DNA from: Nocardioides sp.
GTDB lineage: Bacteria; Actinomycetota; Actinomycetes; Propionibacteriales; Nocardioidaceae
DNA: 33,375 bases
Direction: 5' to 3'
Assembly: GCA_025965275.1 (NCBI GenBank)
Contig: JAOPXG010000112.1
Coordinates: forward strand, 1 to 33,375
A program made the position numbers and the translations under genes. The notes under the pieces are model-generated. The model searched no databases and was not told where the DNA came from. It saw nothing but the letters and a program-made list of their open reading frames with translations. Shown in pieces: positions 28,279 through 33,375 of this stretch. Each line of letters opens with the position of its first letter. Within the stretch, counting starts at the first letter, position 1.

Positions 28279-29505
28279 GTGTCGTCTCCGTCCGCACCGG
28301 TCGCGACCCTGCTGGGCGGCGTGGACCGGGCCGCCTTCGCGGCGGCGCTCGCGCAGCGGTTGCGCGCCTCCGGGGTGCCGGTCAGCCTCACCGCGATGGC
28401 GGCGTTCACGGACGCCCTCGCGCTGGCGCCACCGGCCCGGGTGCGGCCGCTCTACTGGCTCGCCCGGCTGACGCTGGTCGACCGCCACCAGGACCTCGAG
28501 GTGTTCGACCGGGTCTTCGAGACGGCCTTCGGCGACGCCGTGCTCCCGGTGGACCCGCATGCGCGTCGCGACGGCCCCGAGCCCGACGCCGGGTCCCCGG
28601 AGGCCCTCACGCCCGTGCCCGGAGAGGGCGCGGGCGCAGAGACCCCGGCCCGCCTGCCGTGGCACACGCTGCCCCGGGTCTCGGCGGCCGCCGACGACGA
28701 CGCCGACGGCCGCGCGCTGCCGGAGCTGCTGCCCAGCGCGGTGGCGCGGGTCGCGGACACGCCCTTCGACGAGCTCGACGCCGCCGAGCTGGCCGCGGTC
28801 GGTCGCTGGCTCGAGCGGTCGGCCTACCGCTGGCCCACGCGCCGCAGTCGGCGGCTCGACGTCGCCCCGACCGGCCACCGGGTCGCGCTCCGCGAGACGA
28901 TCGCGGCCTCGCGCCGTACCGGCTGGGAGCCGATGGAGCTCCAGCACTACCGCCGCGTCCGGCGGCCGCTCACCGTGACGCTGCTCTGCGACGTGAGCCA
29001 GTCGATGCAGAGCTACGCGACGGCGTACCTCCACCTGATGCGGGCCTTCGCCCGGACCCGGCACGCCGAGACGTTCGCGTTCTCGACGTCACTGACCCGG
29101 CTGACTCCCGCGCTCGCACAGCAGTCGGCGGCGGCCGCGATCAGCCAGGCGGAGGAGCAGGTCGTCGACCGGTACGGCGGGACGCACCTGGCCGCCTGCC
29201 TGCGCGAGCTGCTCGCGTCGCGGCACGGCAACCTGCTGCGCGGCGGGGTCCTCGTCATCGCCTCCGACGGGTGGGACAGCGACGAGCCGCGGGCGCTGGC
29301 CGCTGCCATGGTCCGGGCCGGCCGTCGGGCCCGGCGGGTGGTGTGGCTCAACCCGCGAGCGGGCGCCGCCGGCTACGAGCCGCTGGTCGGTTCGATGGCG
29401 GCCGCGCTGCCCTACTGCGACGCGTTCCTGCCCGCCCACACCCTGCGCGAGCTGCCCGCCGTGTTCGACGCGATCGCCGGGGAGCCGGTCAGCTCCAGAG
29501 GGTGA
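28279..29505 (+). CDS. coxE: CoxE-like VWA-domain protein
   Basis: VTLLCDVSQSMQSYATAYLHLMRAFART...ETFAFSTSLTRLTPAL...GVLVIASDGWDSDEP. Confidence 0.9.
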   Translation: MSSPSAPVATLLGGVDRAAFAAALAQRLRASGVPVSLTAMAAFTDALALAPPARVRPLYWLARLTLVDRHQDLEVFDRVFETAFGDAVLPVDPHARRDGPEPDAGSPEALTPVPGEGAGAETPARLPWHTLPRVSAAADDDADGRALPELLPSAVARVADTPFDELDAAELAAVGRWLERSAYRWPTRRSRRLDVAPTGHRVALRETIAASRRTGWEPMELQHYRRVRRPLTVTLLCDVSQSMQSYATAYLHLMRAFARTRHAETFAFSTSLTRLTPALAQQSAAAAISQAEEQVVDRYGGTHLAACLRELLASRHGNLLRGGVLVIASDGWDSDEPRALAAAMVRAGRRARRVVWLNPRAGAAGYEPLVGSMAAALPYCDAFLPAHTLRELPAVFDAIAGEPVSSRG

Positions 29506-30445
29506 CGTGCACGGCCGGCTTGAACCGGCCGAGGTGGACGCCGGCGCCGCGGACCATCGCCTGGGTCGCGCGCGGCGTGGTGATGAACCGCAGCAGCTCG
29601 GCCGCGGCCGGCGTCTGGTCGTGGGCTGGCAGCGCCATCGCCGTCCACCGGCCCTGGGCGCTCAGCCCCGGGCCGGTGAGCCGGACCAGCCGCCCGGCCG
29701 CCAGGTCGCCCGAGACCGTGAAGCCCAGCGCGAGCGCCGCGTCGTTGCCGCGCTTGGTCTCCTCGAGGGCGGCCGCGTTGCTCTGGAAGATCCGCTGGTT
29801 CTGCTCCGGCACGCCGAGCCCGCGCAGCATCGCCGGCACCACGCCGTCGCCGTCCATCGCGGACGGGCCGAGGTTCCAGACCTGGCTGCGCACCTGCTCG
29901 GAGGTGATCATCTCCCCGGCCCGGGGATGGTCCGGACGGGTCACGGCGAGCACCTCGTAGAGCAGGAAGTGGAGGTGCACCATCGGGTCGACCGGAGCCT
30001 GGAGCGCCGGGCCGATGGTGACGTCGACGGTGCGCGCCGCCAGCAGGGCGGGGAACTGCGCCGCGGGGCGGACGCTCAGCTCGACGTCGAGGTCGTCGGC
30101 CCGGCTCGCGAAGAGCTCGAAGAGGCCGGGGGCTGCGTGCTCGGCGAACAGGCTCGAGGTGGCGACCCGCAGCACCCGGCGCCCGTGCCCGGCCTGGCTG
30201 ACCTCCTGCACGGTGCGGTCCTGCAGGCCGAGGATCTCGACCGCGCGGCTGGCCAGCCGCAGGCCGCCGGGGGTGAACGCGAGGCCGGACGAGGTCCGGG
30301 TGAAGAGGTCGTCGGCGAACTCCTTGCGCAGGTGTGCGACGTGCATCGAGACCGCGGCCTCGCTGACCCCGAGCTCGCCGGCGGCACCTTTGACCGATCC
30401 CCAGCGCACCACGCAGGCGAAGGCGCGCAGCTGCGTGGGTGTCAC
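29489..30445 (-). CDS. LysR-family transcriptional regulator
   Basis: GTG at 30445; TPTQLRAFACVVRWGSVKGAAGELGVSEAAVSMHVAHLRKEF HTH; substrate-binding domain follows. 17-bp tail-to-tail overlap with coxE. Confidence 0.9.
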   Translation of the reverse strand: MTPTQLRAFACVVRWGSVKGAAGELGVSEAAVSMHVAHLRKEFADDLFTRTSSGLAFTPGGLRLASRAVEILGLQDRTVQEVSQAGHGRRVLRVATSSLFAEHAAPGLFELFASRADDLDVELSVRPAAQFPALLAARTVDVTIGPALQAPVDPMVHLHFLLYEVLAVTRPDHPRAGEMITSEQVRSQVWNLGPSAMDGDGVVPAMLRGLGVPEQNQRIFQSNAAALEETKRGNDAALALGFTVSGDLAAGRLVRLTGPGLSAQGRWTAMALPAHDQTPAAAELLRFITTPRATQAMVRGAGVHLGRFKPAVHVTLWS

Positions 30446-31062
30446 GCGGGCACCAGGGGCCGGACCAGCCGGACCAGGGCGTCGTACGCGACCCGCGCCG
30501 TACCGTCGGGCCCGACCACGTGGCGCTCGACCCGGCCGGCGCGCAGCACGTCGTACTCCTCGCCGCCGAGGTCGGCCAGGACGTCGTCGGCGGTCATCAG
30601 CACGTCGGGGTCCTGGGGTCCGCCGACGCCCTCGGTCAGGTTCGTCGAGTCGTGCGCGACCAGGAAGAACGTGCCACCCGGCCGGAGCGACGCGAAGGCG
30701 GCGCGCACCGCCGCGCGTCGCTCCGACGCCGACAGCTGGAGGTAGGCGAGCAGGACCAGGTCGTACGCCGCCGGCTCGTCCCACGCCGTCGCGTCCGCGC
30801 ACACCCACGTCAGGTCCAGGTCACCGCCCAGGCCGCCGGCCAGCCGGGCACCCTTGTCGAGCGCCACCTGCGAGAAGTCGGACGCCGTCACGCGCCAGCC
30901 GCGCCGGGCCAGCCAGATCGCGTTGCGGCCCTCGCCGGCGGCCAGGTCGAGTGCCCGGCCCGGTGCCAGGTCGGCGAGCTCGGCGGCGACGAACTGGTTC
31001 GGCTCGGCGGACCAGACGAGCTCGGTCGCGGCGTACCGCTCGTCCCAGGAGTGCGCGTCCAC
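30442..31062 (-). CDS. SAM-dependent class I methyltransferase
   Basis: WDERYAATELVWSAEPNQFVAAELADLAPGRALDLAAGEGRNAIWLARRGW. Confidence 0.9.
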   Translation of the reverse strand: MDAHSWDERYAATELVWSAEPNQFVAAELADLAPGRALDLAAGEGRNAIWLARRGWRVTASDFSQVALDKGARLAGGLGGDLDLTWVCADATAWDEPAAYDLVLLAYLQLSASERRAAVRAAFASLRPGGTFFLVAHDSTNLTEGVGGPQDPDVLMTADDVLADLGGEEYDVLRAGRVERHVVGPDGTARVAYDALVRLVRPLVPA

Positions 31063-31237
31063 GACCCCAGTCTGTCGCGAAATGCCAAGAGGTGTCGCGG
31101 AATGGCAGCCGGGAGCGCTTCCGCGACGCGAGGCTCGTCCCCCACAACACCCGGGCCGCGCGATCGGCGGGTGTGTGGGTCCCGGACCCGCGTCATCGAC
31201 CACGACGTCCTGGCGTGCCGCCGACCTGGATGGGGAC

Positions 31238-32248
31238 TCAGTCGGCGGTGCGCAACGTCCGCCGGTAGGCCATCGGGCTCATCCCGAACCACCGGTGGCT
31301 GGCCCGGGTCAGGGCGCTCTGCTCCAGGTAGCCCAGCTCGCTGGCGAGGTGACGCAGCGACATGTCGGTGTCACGCAGGTAGCCCTCCGCCGTACGACGA
31401 CGCACGGACTGGACCACCTCCCCGAACGTGACGTCCTCCTCCTCGAGGCGGCGCTGGAGCGTGCGCGGGTGCATGCCCAGCTGCTCGGCGACCGCGGCCA
31501 GCTCCACCGACCCGCCCGGGAGCAGGCGGCGCACCAGGTCGTTCACCCGCGGCACCACGCCCTGGGGCCGGAACGGCGTGACCGGCTGCAGGTAGGTGAC
31601 GAGGGTGTCGTGGGTCGCGGCATCGCTGGAGAGCGGCCGGCCGAGGTCGTCGGAGCGCACAGTGAAGCCGATCCACCGCGACCCGAACTCGACCGGCCCG
31701 CCGAAGTAGTCCTGGTAGGACGACGGGTCGGTCAGCGGGGCGTGGGGCACGTGCACCTGGGACGGCACCCAGTCACGGCCGACGAGCAGCCGGAACACCT
31801 GGCGCGAGACCCCGAGCGCCAGCTCGATGCCCTGGGGGTACGGCGCTCCGAGCTCGGCCGAGGTGCGCTCGAACTCGAAGCGGGCCAGGCCGGGGTCGAG
31901 GTCCGGGACGATCCGCGTCATCAGCGACGGCGTGTAGGCGCGCAGGTAGCGCTCGACCGTCGCCAGGGCGGTCGCGACCGTCGGCGCGCTGCGGGCCGCG
32001 GCGCCGACCGCGCCGAGGACGTCGATGCTCTGCCGGGCCGCGAGCTGGCGCCCGAAGTCGGACGCCCCGGTCTCATCGGCGGCCGTCTCGAGGAGCTCGA
32101 GCAGCGGCAGGTACGGCACGAACTCGTCGTAGTCGCCGATCGCCGCGCGGTCGATGCCGGCGTCCGCGAGCAGCCGGTCCGGGTCGGACCCGAGGTCCTT
32201 CACGAGCCCACGGAACCCGGTCAGGCAGGTGCCGCGGATCAACATCAT
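31238..32248 (-). CDS. AraC-family regulator with N-terminal arabinose-binding-like domain
   Basis: VAEQLGMHPRTLQRRLEEEDVTFGEVVQSVRRRTAEGYLRDTDMSLRHLASELGYLEQSALTRASHRWFGMSPMAYRR. Confidence 0.92.
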   Translation of the reverse strand: MMLIRGTCLTGFRGLVKDLGSDPDRLLADAGIDRAAIGDYDEFVPYLPLLELLETAADETGASDFGRQLAARQSIDVLGAVGAAARSAPTVATALATVERYLRAYTPSLMTRIVPDLDPGLARFEFERTSAELGAPYPQGIELALGVSRQVFRLLVGRDWVPSQVHVPHAPLTDPSSYQDYFGGPVEFGSRWIGFTVRSDDLGRPLSSDAATHDTLVTYLQPVTPFRPQGVVPRVNDLVRRLLPGGSVELAAVAEQLGMHPRTLQRRLEEEDVTFGEVVQSVRRRTAEGYLRDTDMSLRHLASELGYLEQSALTRASHRWFGMSPMAYRRTLRTAD

Positions 32249-32390
32249 GGACAGACCCTCCGATTTTCGTGGGCCCGAGGCAAGCGCGGTCCCATGGTGG
32301 CGTCCCGCCGCCCGGATGCGAGCCTGTCCCGGCGAGGGCGCGCGGAGTACGTTGACAGCATCGCTGTGATCGTCACCACCAGGAGCACCC

Positions 32391-33375
32391 ATGACCCAGG
32401 CGCCCGCCCGTCCCCAGTCCGCCACGACGTTCGAGTCGCTGAACCCCGCGACCGGCGCGGTGGTCGGCACCCATCCGGTGCACACGGAGGCCGAGGTACG
32501 TGACGCCGTCGCCCGCGCCCGGGACGAGGCCGCGTGGTGGTCGGGGCTGACGTTCAAGCAGCGCAAGGCACACCTGACCGCGTGGAAGGTCGCCGTCACC
32601 CGCGGGCTGCCCGAGCTGGTCGACCTGATGCACCAGGAGATGGGCAAGCCGCAGGGTGACGCGATGCTCGAGGCCGCGCTCGCGATCGACCACATCGCCT
32701 GGGCCGCCGGCCACGCCGAGAAGGTGCTCGGTCGGCACCGGGTCGCGTCCGGGATGATGATGGTCAACCAGGCGGCCACGGTGGAGTTCAAGCCGCTCGG
32801 CGTCGTCGGCGTCATCGGGCCCTGGAACTACCCCGTCTTCACGCCGCTCGGGTCGGTCTCCTACGCGCTGGCCGCCGGCAACGCCGTGGTCTTCAAGCCG
32901 AGCGAGTACACCCCGGGCATCGGGGCGTGGCTCGTCCAGAAGTTCCAGGAGGCCGTCGGACGGCCCGTGCTCCAGGTCGTGACCGGGTTCGGCGAGACCG
33001 GCTCCGCGCTGTGCCGTGCGGGCGTCGACAAGGTCGCGTTCACGGGGTCGACGGCGACCGGCAAGAAGGTGATGGCGGCCTGCGCCGAGACGCTCACCCC
33101 GGTGGTGATCGAGGCCGGCGGCAAGGACTCCGTCATCGTCGACGCCGATGCCGACGTCGAGGCCGCCGTCGACGCGTCGTTGTGGGGGGCCTGCAGCAAC
33201 GCCGGCCAGACCTGCACCGGCGTCGAGCGCGTCTACGTGCACGAGAAGGTGTACGACGAGTTCGTCGCGTCGATCACCGCCAAGGCCCGCGACCTGCAGG
33301 CCGCGGAGGACGGCAAGATCGGCCCGATGACCATGCCCAGCCAGGTCGACGTCGTACGCCGCCACATCCAGGACG
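32391..33375 (+). CDS. Aldehyde dehydrogenase family protein (3' end outside window)
   Basis: ATG at 32391: MTQAPARPQSATTFESLNPATGAVVG...GVIGPWNYPV...VAFTGSTATGKKV...EAGGKDSVIVDADAD...NAGQTCTGVERVYV. Not in the supplied ORF list because it runs off the edge. Confidence 0.95.
   Translation, partial: MTQAPARPQSATTFESLNPATGAVVGTHPVHTEAEVRDAVARARDEAAWWSGLTFKQRKAHLTAWKVAVTRGLPELVDLMHQEMGKPQGDAMLEAALAIDHIAWAAGHAEKVLGRHRVASGMMMVNQAATVEFKPLGVVGVIGPWNYPVFTPLGSVSYALAAGNAVVFKPSEYTPGIGAWLVQKFQEAVGRPVLQVVTGFGETGSALCRAGVDKVAFTGSTATGKKVMAACAETLTPVVIEAGGKDSVIVDADADVEAAVDASLWGACSNAGQTCTGVERVYVHEKVYDEFVASITAKARDLQAAEDGKIGPMTMPSQVDVVRRHIQD

Noticed and set aside
30854-32503. 549-aa plus-strand ORF
   Set aside because: Antisense to the AraC-family and methyltransferase genes; the real plus-strand gene is the aldehyde dehydrogenase starting at 32391.
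1-33375. CRISPR array, tRNA/rRNA, prophage or toxin-antitoxin system
   Set aside because: No regularly spaced repeats, no tRNA-like cloverleaf or rRNA segment noticed, and no integrase, capsid or recognisable toxin/antitoxin pair in the translations.

Overview
The window comes from a very high-GC actinobacterial chromosome, Nocardioides-like in style (inference from codon usage, mycothiol gene mca, and the short-repeat style). Most of it is densely packed, ordinary genes. The main features are: (i) a probable form I (Cu-Mo) aerobic CO dehydrogenase locus at about 22.1-29.5 kb: coxM-coxS-coxL, an XdhC-YHS fusion, a MobA/MocA-like cytidylyltransferase, coxD and coxE, followed by a convergent LysR regulator; (ii) a conserved-looking metB ... 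greA-DUF4307-mca neighbourhood, interrupted by glmL, an AI-2E transporter gene and ilvA; (iii) a GH65-like secreted glycoside hydrolase next to a decayed msrA 3' remnant; (iv) an 88-bp intergenic repeat in two near-identical direct copies (4058-4145 and 18879-18966), the first of which ends exactly where the surviving 3' part of an IMPACT/YigZ-family pseudogene begins; (v) several other gene remnants (DUF559-like, an unidentified 3' fragment). No CRISPR array, rRNA, tRNA, transposase or phage module was recognised. I found no clearly new defence or mobile system. The most interesting leads are the repeat/yigZ junction, the msrA-tail/GH65 segment, and possible copper-handling proteins within and beside the CO dehydrogenase locus. 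All family names are from reading the translations, not from database searches.
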